The notes beneath the pieces were generated by a model. That model searched no databases and was not told where the DNA came from. It saw nothing but the letters and a program-made list of their open reading frames with translations. The position numbers were made by a program, and so were the translations under genes. From Lentisalinibacter sediminis (lineage in GTDB: Bacteria; Pseudomonadota; Gammaproteobacteria; Steroidobacterales; Woeseiaceae): a stretch of DNA of 64,000 bases. Positions 1 to 9,216 of this stretch are shown one piece after another. The stretch lies in contig NZ_JAPDRF010000005.1 in assembly GCF_040706615.1 (NCBI RefSeq), positions 372,001 to 436,000 on the forward strand, given 5' to 3'. Within the stretch, counting starts at the first letter, position 1. Every line of letters begins with the position of its first letter.

Positions 1-19
1 GGTACGGGAGGCGGGCGTC

Positions 20-2488
20 TCAGTCGGCTGACTTCTTCTTCGCCGATTTCTTCTTCGCCGCCTTCTTTTTCGTCTTCTTCCGGCCCGAGGTCTTCTTGCG
101 GGCGGTGCTCTTCTTCTTGGCCGCCTTCTTCGTGTCGGCGGCGGCCGTCGCCGTCTTCTTTTTCGCCTTCTTGCGGCCGCGGCCACGGGCCGGCGCCGCC
201 GCCAGCAGTTCCTTGCATTCCTCCAGCGTCAGCGACGCCGGTTCCCGGTCCTTCGGCACCTTGGCATTCTTGTTCTTGTCCGTCACGTACGGGCCGTAGC
301 GACCCTTGAGTACCTGGATGCCCTCGTCGGGGTAGTCCTGGATGATGCGCTCGGCATCCGCCTTCTTCTTCTCGCGGACGAGTTCCAGCGCGCGCTCCAC
401 GTTGATGGTGTAGGGGTCGTCGTCACCGCGGATGGAGACGAACTTGTTGCCGTAGCGCACGTACGGGCCGAAGCGCCCGATGCTGGCCGAGACCGGCTCG
501 CCCTCCGGTGTTTCGCCCAGCTTGCGCGGCAGCTTGAACAGCTCCAGCGCCGCGTCCAGGTCCAGCTCGTTCATCTTCTGGCCCGGCCTGAGGCCGGCGA
601 ACTTCGGCTTCTCCTCGTCGTCCTTGGTGCCGATCTGGACGAACGGGCCGAAGCGGCCCATGCGCACGGTCACCGGCTTGCCGCTCTTGGGATCCGTGCC
701 GAGCTCACGCGCCTGGGCCACCTGCTCACGGGTGACGTTCTGGTCCTTCTCCTCCACCAGCTCGTGGAAGGGCGTCCAGAATTCCTCCAGCAGCGGCACC
801 CACTCCCGGTCGCCGCGGGAGATGGCGTCGAGGTCGTCCTCCATGCGCGCCGTGAAGTCGTAGTCCACGTACTGAGTGAAGTGCTCGGTGAGGAAGTGAT
901 TGACGATGCGGCCGATGTCCGTGGGCGCGAACTGGCGGCCCTCCATCTCCACGTACTCACGGTTCTTCAGCGTCGTGATGATGTTGGCGTAGGTCGAGGG
1001 CCGGCCGATGCCGAGCTCCTCCAGCGATTTCACGAGGCTCGCCTCCGTGTAGCGTGGCGGCGGCTCGGTGAAGTGCTGTTCGGGACGGATCTCCTCCAAT
1101 TTCAAACGGTCGCCCTCGGCCAGGTCGGGCAGGCGCCGGTCGCTGTCGTCGGGACCGGCGTCGTCGCGGCCTTCCTGGTAGACGGCGATGAAGCCGGGCT
1201 TGACCAGCACCGAGCCCGTTGCGCGGAAGCGCCCGGTGGCCTCACCCTCCGGCTCGTTGGCGGGCACCATCTCGGCGCTCACCGTATCGAACACCGCGGG
1301 CACCATCTGGCTCGCCACCGTGCGCGTCCAGATCAGCCGGTAGAGCTTCAGCTGGTCGGCCTCCAGCTTGCCCTCCAGCTCGTCCGGCGTGCGGCTCACC
1401 GATGTGGGGCGGATGGCCTCGTGAGCCTCCTGGGCGTTCTTGGACTTGTTCTTGTACTGGCGCGGGCTGTCCGGCACGTTGTCCTTGCCGTAGCGCTCGG
1501 CGATCACGCTGCGGGTCTCGTCAACCGCCACCTGGGCCAGCGTGACCGAGTCGGTGCGCATGTAGGTGATCAGGCCGACGTTGCCGTCGGCGCTGCCGAT
1601 GTCCACGCCCTCGTAGAGCCGCTGGGCGACGCGCATGGTGCGCTGGGTGTTGAAGCCGAGCTTGCGCGAGGCCTCCTGCTGCAGCGTCGAGGTGGTGAAC
1701 GGCGCGGCCGGGTTACGGCGCCGCTGCTTGCGCTCCACCTTGACCGTGCGCAGCACGCCGTCGGCGGCCTGACGCAGCGCGGCGTCCACGGCCATGGCCG
1801 TGTCCTCGTCGCCGAAGCTGAACTGCTCCACCTTCTCGCCCTTGTAGACCACCAGCCGCGCGGGGAAGGCCTGGCCTTCCTTGCTGACGTCGGCCTCGAT
1901 GGTCCAGTATTCCCGTGACACGAAGCGCTCGCGTTCCTCCTCGCGCTCGACGATGAGTCTGAGCGCCGGGCTCTGCACCCGGCCGGCGGAGAGGTTCGGC
2001 TGTACCTTCTTCCACAGCAGCGGAGACAGGTTGAAACCCACCAGGTAGTCCAGTGCGCGCCGTGCCTGCTGCGCGTTCACCAGCTCGCTGGAGAGGCCGC
2101 GGGGATGCTGGATGGCGTCCTGGATGGCCTGCTTCGTGATCTCGTAGAAGACGACGCGATGGACCTCCTTGTTGTCCAGGGCGCCCTTGTCCTTCAGCAG
2201 CTCGTACAGGTGCCAGGCGATCGCCTCGCCCTCACGGTCCGGGTCCGTCGCGAGTATCAGGGAGTCCGCCTTCTTCAGCGCACGGACGATGGCGTTGACG
2301 TGCTTCTCGTTGCGCTCGATCACCCGGTACTTCATCTCGAAGCCGTGTTCCGGATCCACGGCACCTTCCTTTGGCACGAGGTCGCGGACGTGCCCGTAGG
2401 AGGCCAGGACGTCGTAGTCCTTGCCCAGGTACTTTTCGATGGTCTTCGCCTTGGCCGGCGATTCCACGATGACGAGGTTCTTGCTCAT
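20..2488 (-). CDS. topA: DNA topoisomerase I (type IA)
   Basis: Relaxes negative supercoils by transient single-strand cleavage. The 822-aa product opens with the Toprim segment (ESPAKAKTIEKYLG near residue 10, then TDPDREGEAIAWH). It carries the cleavage motif TYMRTDS with active-site Tyr309 and the GIGRPSTYA signature. The C-terminal part has GRFGPFV / GRFGPYV / GRYGPYV repeats, that is, topoisomerase C-terminal repeats rather than Cys4 zinc fingers. The last ~55 residues are a Lys/Ala-rich tail, probably a DNA- or RNA-polymerase-contacting extension. It lies downstream of smg but behind an intrinsic terminator, so it probably has its own promoter in 2489-2543. The length is somewhat below the E. 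coli enzyme because the zinc-finger domain is absent. Confidence 0.98.
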   Translation of the reverse strand: MSKNLVIVESPAKAKTIEKYLGKDYDVLASYGHVRDLVPKEGAVDPEHGFEMKYRVIERNEKHVNAIVRALKKADSLILATDPDREGEAIAWHLYELLKDKGALDNKEVHRVVFYEITKQAIQDAIQHPRGLSSELVNAQQARRALDYLVGFNLSPLLWKKVQPNLSAGRVQSPALRLIVEREEERERFVSREYWTIEADVSKEGQAFPARLVVYKGEKVEQFSFGDEDTAMAVDAALRQAADGVLRTVKVERKQRRRNPAAPFTTSTLQQEASRKLGFNTQRTMRVAQRLYEGVDIGSADGNVGLITYMRTDSVTLAQVAVDETRSVIAERYGKDNVPDSPRQYKNKSKNAQEAHEAIRPTSVSRTPDELEGKLEADQLKLYRLIWTRTVASQMVPAVFDTVSAEMVPANEPEGEATGRFRATGSVLVKPGFIAVYQEGRDDAGPDDSDRRLPDLAEGDRLKLEEIRPEQHFTEPPPRYTEASLVKSLEELGIGRPSTYANIITTLKNREYVEMEGRQFAPTDIGRIVNHFLTEHFTQYVDYDFTARMEDDLDAISRGDREWVPLLEEFWTPFHELVEEKDQNVTREQVAQARELGTDPKSGKPVTVRMGRFGPFVQIGTKDDEEKPKFAGLRPGQKMNELDLDAALELFKLPRKLGETPEGEPVSASIGRFGPYVRYGNKFVSIRGDDDPYTINVERALELVREKKKADAERIIQDYPDEGIQVLKGRYGPYVTDKNKNAKVPKDREPASLTLEECKELLAAAPARGRGRKKAKKKTATAAADTKKAAKKKSTARKKTSGRKKTKKKAAKKKSAKKKSAD

Positions 2489-2543
2489 CCGTTCCCGTGC
2501 GTCCCTTGTCGCCGGGCGCGTTCCTGTCGCCCGGCCAGAAATG

Positions 2544-2566
2544 AAAAACCGCGGACTCTGCCGCGG
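2544..2566 (-). terminator. intrinsic terminator after dprA-smg
   Basis: Read on the minus strand, two CCGCGG arms (2561-2566 and 2549-2554) flank a 6-nt loop and are followed by five T residues (complement of 2544-2548). It lies 45 bp past the smg stop and should separate dprA-smg from topA. Confidence 0.8.
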
Positions 2567-2610
2567 CGTGCTGTCTGACGCGGCCAGTCTGCCGCCTCAG
2601 ATTCCCCCGA

Positions 2611-3087
2611 TCAATGGATCGTCCCCGACTCCTCGTCGAAGACCAGATCTTCCATGCGCGCGTAGGCGAGTTCCTGGCCGGGCTGGCTGAACAGCACCAT
2701 CAGCACCACCCACTTGATCTGCTCCACGTCGATGTCGGCGGACTCCAGCGCGAGCAGGCGGTCGATCACCAGTTCGCGCTGGGGCGGCGAGAGAATGCCC
2801 ACCTGCTCCAGATACACGAGGTAACCGCGGCAGGCCGCATCCAGGCGGGAGAGCTCGACCCCGTTGAAGATGCGGGTGCCATTCTCCGTCTGCGGGTTCG
2901 GGGACAGGAGGTCGTTGTTCGTTCCGAGACCGTCCAGCCAGTCGAGGGCGTGCTCGATTTCGGCGTCGTGGAAGCCGGCCCGGGCGAGTTCCTCGCGGAG
3001 TTCATTCTGATCCGCTTCGGGTTCTTCCTCCGTATCGATGTAGGTCTCGAACAGGTACATCAATACGTCGAGGACGTTCTCTTTCAT
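2611..3087 (-). CDS. smg: Smg/DUF494 family protein
   Basis: 158-aa acidic protein of the Smg family, the length usual for this family (E. coli Smg is 157 aa). The start MKENVLDVLMYLFE is typical, and the ATG overlaps the dprA stop as ATGA (3084-3087), implying translational coupling. The reading frame stays open upstream for another ~170 codons, but those are antisense to dprA and are ignored. The biochemical role is unknown; the protein is almost always encoded next to dprA. Confidence 0.95.
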   Translation of the reverse strand: MKENVLDVLMYLFETYIDTEEEPEADQNELREELARAGFHDAEIEHALDWLDGLGTNNDLLSPNPQTENGTRIFNGVELSRLDAACRGYLVYLEQVGILSPPQRELVIDRLLALESADIDVEQIKWVVLMVLFSQPGQELAYARMEDLVFDEESGTIH

Positions 3088-4223
3088 TCGGGTAGGCGCT
3101 CCTGTCTGACCCTCGAGAACTTCCCGCCAGGCAGCGATTCGACTTCGCCCTCGAGTTCCAGGATCAGGAGCATGGAGGAAAGCTGATCGATCGTCAATCC
3201 GGACCGTTCGATCAACGTATCCATGTCCGCGGGTTCCCACGCGAGGGCCTCCAGCAGTTTGTCGTAATCCCCGTCGCGTCCCGCTCCGGCAGCGCCGGCG
3301 GCCGCGGAATCGGTGTCCGACGGCGGCTCCCCGAGGCGTGTGCCGAGCGCGCCCGCGAGCGGTGCGAGCTCGGCGAAGATGTCGTCCGCGGACTCCACCA
3401 GGCGGGCGCCGTCGCGGATCAGTCGGTGACAGCCGCGGGCGAGCGCGTTGTGTATGGAGCCCGGTATGGCGAAGACCTCGCGCCCCTGCTCGGCGGCCAG
3501 GCGGGCGGTGATGAGCGAGCCGCTGCGCTGCGCCGCCTCCACCACGAGCGTGCCCAGGCTCATGCCGCTGATGATCCGGTTGCGTCGCGGGAAGTGCCAC
3601 GCCTCAGGCGGCGAGCCCAGCGGGAACTCGCTCACCAGGGCGCCCCGTTCCGCGATGCGGTGGGCGAGGTGGCGGTTTGCGGCGGGATAAACGCGGTCGA
3701 TGCCCGTGCCCAGCACGGCGATGGTGCTGCCGCCCGCCGACAGGGCGCCTTCGTGGGCGGAGGCGTCGATGCCGGTTGCAAGTCCACTGGTGATGGTGAG
3801 ACCGCTGGCGGCGAGATGGGCGGCGAACTCGAAGGCGGTGCGCTCGCCGCCGCGGGTAGGGTTGCGGCTGCCGACCACGGCGAGCTGGGGCATGGACAGG
3901 AGTCCGGGCTCGCCGTTGACGTACAGAACGAGCGGCGCGCCGGCGGCCTCCGCGAGCAGTGCGGGATAGTCCGCCGAATGCCGGCTGACGAGATGATGTC
4001 CCGGCTCGGCGAGCCAGCCGGCAATGTGCGCCATCCGCTCCGCCGGAGGCGCGAGCAGCGCCTCGACTGTATCCGCGTCGAGACCGCGGGAGGCGAGCGC
4101 GCCGCGTCCCGCCCCCGCCACCCGGGCGGCCGAGCCGAAGCTCTCGACCAGCGCGGCAGCCTCGGCCGCGCCCAGCCCCGGGGCCTCGGCGAGACGTACC
4201 CAGGCTTCTGTCTCTTCGTCCAT
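3084..4223 (-). CDS. dprA: DNA-processing protein DprA
   Basis: 379-aa DprA/Smf protein, which protects incoming single-stranded DNA and loads RecA during transformation or recombination. The N-terminal SAM-like region (residues 1-70) precedes the Rossmann-type core with VVGSRNPTRGGERTA, SGLATGIDASAHEGAL, LGTGIDRVYP and the FPRRNRIISGMS segment. A winged-helix-like C-terminal part (DYDKLLEALAWEPADMDTL) completes the usual three-domain form. It is the first gene of the dprA-smg pair. A strong terminator (4251-4288) separates it from the LysM gene upstream, so its promoter must lie in the short 4224-4250 gap or within or upstream of that hairpin. Confidence 0.97.
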   Translation of the reverse strand: MDEETEAWVRLAEAPGLGAAEAAALVESFGSAARVAGAGRGALASRGLDADTVEALLAPPAERMAHIAGWLAEPGHHLVSRHSADYPALLAEAAGAPLVLYVNGEPGLLSMPQLAVVGSRNPTRGGERTAFEFAAHLAASGLTITSGLATGIDASAHEGALSAGGSTIAVLGTGIDRVYPAANRHLAHRIAERGALVSEFPLGSPPEAWHFPRRNRIISGMSLGTLVVEAAQRSGSLITARLAAEQGREVFAIPGSIHNALARGCHRLIRDGARLVESADDIFAELAPLAGALGTRLGEPPSDTDSAAAGAAGAGRDGDYDKLLEALAWEPADMDTLIERSGLTIDQLSSMLLILELEGEVESLPGGKFSRVRQERLPE

Positions 4224-4250
4224 GTCCGGCTCCGCTGTGCCGGCACGCCG

Positions 4251-4288
4251 AAAAGAAACGGCCGGCGCCCTCGCGGACGCCGGCCGTT
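4251..4288 (-). terminator. intrinsic terminator after LysM gene
   Basis: An 11-bp GC-rich stem (4278-4288 paired with 4257-4267, AACGGCCGGCG) with a 10-nt loop is followed on the minus strand by a T-rich tail (complement of aaaagaaa). It sits just after the stop of the LysM lipoprotein gene. Confidence 0.85.
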
Positions 4289-4301
4289 GCGTTGTCTGGC
4301 G

Positions 4302-5534
4302 TCAGGAGGGGTTACGTACTATATCGTGCACGCGCATCTCGCTCTCCGCCGTCATGACGAGGGCGTAAGCGATGCGGTCGTACACCTTGAACACCATCAC
4401 GGTGCCCGCCGGCTCGTCCGGCAGCTTCACCTTCTCGCCGCCGAGCAGGCCGAAGCCGCCCGTCTTCGCGTAGCGGTCACGCACCGTCTCGCCGGCCGTC
4501 AGGACGCTGAGCACGTCGCCGGGGGCCAGGCCGTTACGGGCGCCGCGGTTGATCACGATGACCTGGTACTGCCCGATCAGCGAGATACCATCTACTACCG
4601 AAATGATGCGGCCGTCTATGTCCGTTTCCGGCGGCTTCGGGAAGAAATTCAGCGGGATCTCGATCTCCTGGCGCATCAGCCGGTCGCCGGCCAGCGCCTC
4701 CCGGCTGGTTTTCAGGAGATGCACGGTAGAGGGATCGCCGGTGCGGTCCACCTGCCCCTGGCCCACGTAGATGGCCTGGTAGCCGACCACCTTGTCGTCG
4801 TCGGGATCCACCAGCGGCTCGTCGACGTGCAGCACGCTGTAGCGCGAGCCCACGCCCTCGATGTCGCCCCGCACGTAGACGTCGTTCCCGGCACCGGCGA
4901 TCAGGTGCTGGCCGCGGCTGGTCAGGATGTAGGGCAGCGCATCGGCCTGTTCTTTCTCGAGTACCGCGCCGCGGGTGAGGAAGGCCGCGATCTGCTCGTA
5001 GGGGATGGTGGTGATGGCCTGATCCAGCGGCGTGGCGCGGATCTGCGGGCTCAGCCGCTCGGCCTGGATGCCCCGTTCCAGCATGATGCGGGGACGGCCG
5101 TCGATGTAGACCAGCGACAGCACGTCGCCGGGATAGATGAGGTGCGGGTTCTCGACCTGCGGATTCACCTGCCAGATCTCCGGCCAGAACCAGGGGTCGC
5201 GCAGGAACATCTCGGAGATGTCCCACAGGGTGTCACCCTTCTTCACCACGTAGCGTTCGGGCGCGTTCGGCGCCAGCGGCACTTCCTGCGGCGGCGGCGG
5301 CGCGGGTTCGGCCCGCCGTTCGGCCACCTCTGCGTCCGCGCTGCGGCGCGGCTCCAGCGAGACGGGCCCGGAAGACTCCGCACTCGCCGCCGGGGTCACC
5401 GGGTCGGGCGGCGCGTCGGCGTCGTCGGCGAAGGGGTTCAGGCTGCAACCGGCTGTTGTCGCAAGAGTCGATGCAACAAAAAGCACTCCGCACAGTCTCA
5501 CCATGGACTGGGTATTCCGCTCTGCAAGGGGCAT
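4302..5534 (-). CDS. LysM domain lipoprotein
   Basis: 410-aa cell-envelope protein. A signal peptide ends in a lipobox-like TTAGC, followed by a Pro/Ala/Glu-rich linker. A LysM peptidoglycan-binding module (YVVKKGDTLWDISEMFLRDP) ends with the usual NPHLIYPGDVLSLVYIDGRP segment. The large C-terminal domain is of the type found in Pseudomonas PA0020-like proteins encoded next to dprA. Two starts are possible: ATG 5534 (GGAG upstream) or ATG 5504, which gives a more compact signal peptide (MVRLCGVLFVASTLATTAGC). It is divergent from def, and a shared promoter region spans 5535-5758. It probably binds peptidoglycan; the exact function is unknown. Confidence 0.9.
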   Translation of the reverse strand: MPLAERNTQSMVRLCGVLFVASTLATTAGCSLNPFADDADAPPDPVTPAASAESSGPVSLEPRRSADAEVAERRAEPAPPPPQEVPLAPNAPERYVVKKGDTLWDISEMFLRDPWFWPEIWQVNPQVENPHLIYPGDVLSLVYIDGRPRIMLERGIQAERLSPQIRATPLDQAITTIPYEQIAAFLTRGAVLEKEQADALPYILTSRGQHLIAGAGNDVYVRGDIEGVGSRYSVLHVDEPLVDPDDDKVVGYQAIYVGQGQVDRTGDPSTVHLLKTSREALAGDRLMRQEIEIPLNFFPKPPETDIDGRIISVVDGISLIGQYQVIVINRGARNGLAPGDVLSVLTAGETVRDRYAKTGGFGLLGGEKVKLPDEPAGTVMVFKVYDRIAYALVMTAESEMRVHDIVRNPS

Positions 5535-5664
5535 GGTTGGGCTTGCTCCATCCTGTGGGAATCGGGGCTGCCGGCTGTCACGGCGCTGGTATACTATGGC
5601 GTTCCGACGCGCGACCAACTGCCAAGTGCGTCACAGAATCGCCCCGGGCCGCCGTGCCCGCCTG

Positions 5665-5691
5665 ACATAACGTCTTGATTGTCCGTTATGT
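5665..5691. promoter_or_regulatory. inverted repeat in LysM/def divergent region
   Basis: Two perfect 8-bp arms, ACATAACG (5665-5672) and CGTTATGT (5684-5691), are separated by 11 bp that include a TTGATT possible -35 box. It lies ~70 bp upstream of def and ~130 bp upstream of the LysM gene. It could be an operator for either gene; no regulator is identifiable. Confidence 0.35.
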
Positions 5692-5758
5692 ATCCCAATA
5701 AAGTCAAAACACTAGATGGTTTTTGTGGCAGTTCACGCGAGATATTGAGAAGGCACCG

Positions 5759-6295
5759 ATGGCTATCCTGAACATACTCGAATTCCCCGATCCGCGCCTG
5801 CGCACGAAGGCGCAGCCCGTCGAATACGTGGACGACGAACTCAGGCAGCTGATCGACGACATGTTCGAGACCATGTATGCGGCGCCCGGCATCGGCCTGG
5901 CGGCGACCCAGGTGGACGTGCACAAGCGCCTGCTGGTGGCCGACGTCTCCGCAGAGAAGGATCAGCCCCACGTCTTCATCAACCCCGAGATCCTGGAGAA
6001 GGACGGCGTCGAGATGACCGAGGAGGGCTGCCTGTCGGTGCCCGGTTTCTACGAGCCGGTGGAGCGGGCCGAGCGCATCCGCGTGCGCGCGCTGAACCGT
6101 GACGGGGAGAGCTTCGAGATGGAGGCGGAGGGATTGCTCGCCGTCTGCATCCAGCACGAGATGGACCATCTGGAAGGCAAGCTGTTCGTGGACTACCTGT
6201 CGGAGATGAAGCGTCAGCGCATCCGCAAGCGGTTGCTGAAAGGGCGTCGCAACGCCGCGCAGCCTGCCGGGGAGCGGGCTGCCAGCCCCGTCTGA
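5759..6295 (+). CDS. def: peptide deformylase
   Basis: 178-aa metalloenzyme that removes the N-formyl group from nascent proteins. All three family motifs are present: GIGLAATQ, EEGCLSVPG (metal Cys) and HEMDH (catalytic HExxH). ATG 5759 was chosen because it gives the standard MAILNILEFPDPRLR start and is preceded by GAGAAGG at a good distance; an in-frame ATG at 5723 would add 12 atypical residues. It is the first gene of the def-fmt-rsmB operon. The C-terminal tail is rich in Arg and Ala and slightly longer than in E. coli Def. Confidence 0.98.
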   Translation: MAILNILEFPDPRLRTKAQPVEYVDDELRQLIDDMFETMYAAPGIGLAATQVDVHKRLLVADVSAEKDQPHVFINPEILEKDGVEMTEEGCLSVPGFYEPVERAERIRVRALNRDGESFEMEAEGLLAVCIQHEMDHLEGKLFVDYLSEMKRQRIRKRLLKGRRNAAQPAGERAASPV

Positions 6296-6312
6296 GCACC
6301 GGGCCTTCTCCC

Positions 6313-7299
6313 GTGACCGGTGAGGGCGTTGCGGGAGAGGCGGCCAGTGCGCCCCGCCTGATCTTCGCCGGCACCCCCGAATTCGCCCTGGCCTCGCTGC
6401 AGGCGCTCTGCGGCGCCGGCCACCGCCCCGTGGCGGTGCTGACCCAGCCGGACCGCCCGGCGGGCCGGGGCCGCCGCCTCACCGCAAGTCCCGTCAAGTC
6501 CTGGGCCGTCGAGGAAGGGCTGACCGTGCTGCAGCCCGTCACGCTGAAGGACGCCGCGACCGTCGCCGAGCTCGCGGCCCTGGAGCCGGACGCGCTGATC
6601 GTGGCCGCCTACGGGCTCCTTCTGCCGCCCGACGTGCTCGAACTTCCGCCGTCCGGCTGCATCAACGTGCATGCCTCCCTGCTGCCCCGCTGGCGCGGCG
6701 CGTCGCCGATCCAGGCGGCGGTACTGGCCGGCGACCCGGTCTCCGGCATCAGCCTGATGCGCATGGAGGCCGGCCTCGACACCGGTCCGGTGTACGCCCG
6801 GGCCGAGACGCCCGTGGGCCCCCGGGAGACCGGGGGCGAGCTGCACGACCGTCTGGCCGCGCTCGGTGCCGGACTGCTGGCCGAGCGGCTGCCGGACATC
6901 CTCGCGGGCCGGCTGCAGGCCGAGCCCCAGGATGACACGGCGGCAACGTACGCGCCGCGCATCCGCCGGGAGGACGCGCTCATCGACTGGTCCTGGCCGG
7001 CGGCACGCATCGACCGCGCCGTGCGGGCCTATGATCCCTGGCCGGTGTGCCATACCCGGCTGGAGGGCGAATTGCTGCGCTGCTGGCGGGCCGAGCCGTT
7101 ACCCGCCGGGGACCCGGCGCCGGCCGCGCCCGGTGTCGTCCTCGCTGCCGGCGCCGACGGCATCGACGTGGCCACAGGCGAGGGCGTGCTGCGCTTGCTG
7201 GAAGTCCAGCTTGCGGGCCGCCGCCGCATCGCCGCCCGGGATTTCGCGAACCAGCGCCTTGCCAGCCGGCGCGGGCTCGCCGGCCTGAGACTTGGCTAG
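6313..7299 (+). CDS. fmt: methionyl-tRNA formyltransferase
   Basis: 328-aa enzyme that formylates initiator Met-tRNA using 10-formyl-THF. The core is visible as RLIFAGTPEFALASL at the N-terminus and HASLLPRWRGASPIQ, which holds the catalytic Asn/His region (INVHASLLP). The SLMRMEAGLDTGPVYA segment follows, and a C-terminal OB-like domain ends in FANQRLASRRGLAGLRLG. The start is GTG 6313, 17 bp after def. The stop overlaps the TTG start of rsmB by 8 bp. Confidence 0.97.
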   Translation: MTGEGVAGEAASAPRLIFAGTPEFALASLQALCGAGHRPVAVLTQPDRPAGRGRRLTASPVKSWAVEEGLTVLQPVTLKDAATVAELAALEPDALIVAAYGLLLPPDVLELPPSGCINVHASLLPRWRGASPIQAAVLAGDPVSGISLMRMEAGLDTGPVYARAETPVGPRETGGELHDRLAALGAGLLAERLPDILAGRLQAEPQDDTAATYAPRIRREDALIDWSWPAARIDRAVRAYDPWPVCHTRLEGELLRCWRAEPLPAGDPAPAAPGVVLAAGADGIDVATGEGVLRLLEVQLAGRRRIAARDFANQRLASRRGLAGLRLG

Positions 7300-8626
7300 C
7301 CGCGCCAGCCCCAGGGCGGCCGCGGCGAGGGCGCTCGCCGCCGTCGCGGATCGAGGCTGCTCCCTGGATGATGCGCTGTCCGTGGAGATTGCCGCCTGTC
7401 GCGAGGGCGACCGTGCGCTGGCGGCGGAGATGGCCTACGGTGCCGTCCGCTGGCACTTCACGCTGCGCGCGCTCACCGGGCGCCTGCTGGAGCGGGCGTT
7501 GCCGCAGCGGGAGCGTCCGGTCGCCGCGCTGATTGAGGTCGGCCTTTATCAGCTCTGGCGCATGCGGGTGCCGGACCACGCGGCGGTGGGCGAGACGGTG
7601 GCCGCCTGCCGCGAGCTGGGCCGGCCGCGAATGCGCGGACTGGTCAACGCGGTGCTGCGCCGTTTCCAGCGCGAGCAGGACAGCCTGCTCGAGGCCGTCA
7701 TGGCAGACCCCGAGGCAGACCCCGAGGCAGCCTGGTCCCACCCCCGCTGGCTGCTGGACGCGCTGGCCGCCGACTGGCCCGACAAGTGGGAAGCGATAGC
7801 GCGGGCGAACAACGAGAGGGCGCCGATGTGGGTGCGGGTCAATCTGCATCGCACCGACGCTGCCGGCTGGTGCCACCGGCTGCCGGACGGCGTGGAGGCC
7901 GCGCCGCTGCCGGGCGTGCCGTCGGCGCTGCGGCTGTCGCGGCCACTCCCGGTCGAGGAGCTGCCGGGCTTTGCCGACGGCGAGGTCGGCGTGCAGGACG
8001 GCGCAGCCCAGCTCGCCGCGCCGTTGCTGGGCGCCGCTCCCGGCATGCGCGTTCTGGACGCCTGTGCCGCCCCCGGCGGCAAGACATTGCATATCCTGGA
8101 GAGCGTGGGCGGGGACGCAGCGGTCACGGCCCTCGACGCGGACGCCGGCCGGCTGGAGCGGGTGCGCGAAGCGCTGGCACGGGGCGGCTACCGCGCCGGG
8201 CTCCTCTGCGGCGATGCCGCGGAACCGGCCGCGTGGTGGGACGGCGAGCCCTACGACCGGATACTCGTCGACGCACCCTGCAGCGCCACCGGCGTCATCC
8301 GACGCCATCCGGACATCAAATTGTTGCGCCGCCCCGCCGACGTCGAGCGGCTGGCGGCGCGCCAGCTGGCCATGCTCCGCGCCCTCTGGCCGCTGCTGGC
8401 GCCCGGCGGCCGGCTGGTCTACGCGACCTGCTCCGTGCTGCGCGCCGAGAACTCGGAGGCGGTCGCCGCGTTCGCCGTCGCGGAACCCGGCGCGGGCGTC
8501 GGAAAACCGTTGCCCGATGACAACATACGCGATCTAATGCAAGCTGACGGGGCCGGATTTCAGCTGTTTCCGGGACGAAACGGTCTGGATGGATTCTTTT
8601 ACTGTTGTATCGAAAAGCCGACATGA
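7292..8626 (+). CDS. rsmB: 16S rRNA (cytosine-967-C5)-methyltransferase
   Basis: 444-aa RsmB (Fmu/Sun). An N-terminal NusB-like RNA-binding domain (about residues 5-130) precedes a SAM-dependent m5C methyltransferase domain with DACAAPGGKT (SAM binding), VDAPCSATG (motif IV, catalytic Cys region) and YATCSVLRAENSEAV (motif VI, second Cys). TTG 7292 is the start; it overlaps the end of fmt and gives the family-typical MASRASPRAAAARALAAV N-terminus. A small duplication of ADPEADPEA is visible near residue 140. The stop overlaps the next start as ATGA. Confidence 0.97.
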   Translation: MASRASPRAAAARALAAVADRGCSLDDALSVEIAACREGDRALAAEMAYGAVRWHFTLRALTGRLLERALPQRERPVAALIEVGLYQLWRMRVPDHAAVGETVAACRELGRPRMRGLVNAVLRRFQREQDSLLEAVMADPEADPEAAWSHPRWLLDALAADWPDKWEAIARANNERAPMWVRVNLHRTDAAGWCHRLPDGVEAAPLPGVPSALRLSRPLPVEELPGFADGEVGVQDGAAQLAAPLLGAAPGMRVLDACAAPGGKTLHILESVGGDAAVTALDADAGRLERVREALARGGYRAGLLCGDAAEPAAWWDGEPYDRILVDAPCSATGVIRRHPDIKLLRRPADVERLAARQLAMLRALWPLLAPGGRLVYATCSVLRAENSEAVAAFAVAEPGAGVGKPLPDDNIRDLMQADGAGFQLFPGRNGLDGFFYCCIEKPT

Positions 8627-9216
8627 GCCTGCCGAGCGCACCAGCGGAAGGGACTGCGGGCCGTCTCTGGGCGCTGCTCGTCCTCCTCGCGTGCCTGGCC
8701 TGGCAGCCGGCATCCGGGCAGGAAGGCGGCACGGTCGCCGTGCGTTCGGCGGATTCGAACCTGGTGGACGGCGTCTACCGGGTGGGCGCCCGCCTCCAGT
8801 ACGTCCTGTCCGACGAGGCGCTGGACGCGCTGGACAGCGGCGTCCCGATCAACGTGGAGCTGCAGTTCCAGGTGATCCAGAAACGGCGTTTCTGGCTGGA
8901 CGACGTCACTGCGGAGCTGGCGGTGAATTACCAGCTGCTCTACAACGCGCTCAGCCGCCGCTACGTTGTCCGTAATCTGAACACCGGCGAGCAGGACTCC
9001 TATGCCACGCTGTATTCGGCGCTGAACAACCTGGGGCGCATCACGTCGCTGCCCGTGATCGACGCGGCCCTGCTCCGCGACGACAGGGACTATCGCATCC
9101 GGATGCGGGCCGTGGTGGACGTCAAGGACTATCCCGCCGCGCTGCGGCTGATCGTGTTCTGGCGGGAAGACTGGCGGATCACCAGCGACTGGTACGAATG
9201 GCAGCTCGAACGCTGA
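8623..9216 (+). CDS. DUF4390 domain-containing exported protein
   Basis: 197-aa protein with an N-terminal signal peptide (hydrophobic residues ~14-30 ending ASGQ) and a single soluble domain of the DUF4390 type, including NVELQFQVIQKRRFWLDD and FWREDWRITSDWYEW. The start at 8623 overlaps the rsmB stop as ATGA; its own stop lies 19 bp inside the following kinase gene. The family is regularly encoded between rsmB and an NtrY-type kinase, so it may be the periplasmic partner of that kinase. This is inference from gene order only. Confidence 0.85.
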   Translation: MSLPSAPAEGTAGRLWALLVLLACLAWQPASGQEGGTVAVRSADSNLVDGVYRVGARLQYVLSDEALDALDSGVPINVELQFQVIQKRRFWLDDVTAELAVNYQLLYNALSRRYVVRNLNTGEQDSYATLYSALNNLGRITSLPVIDAALLRDDRDYRIRMRAVVDVKDYPAALRLIVFWREDWRITSDWYEWQLER

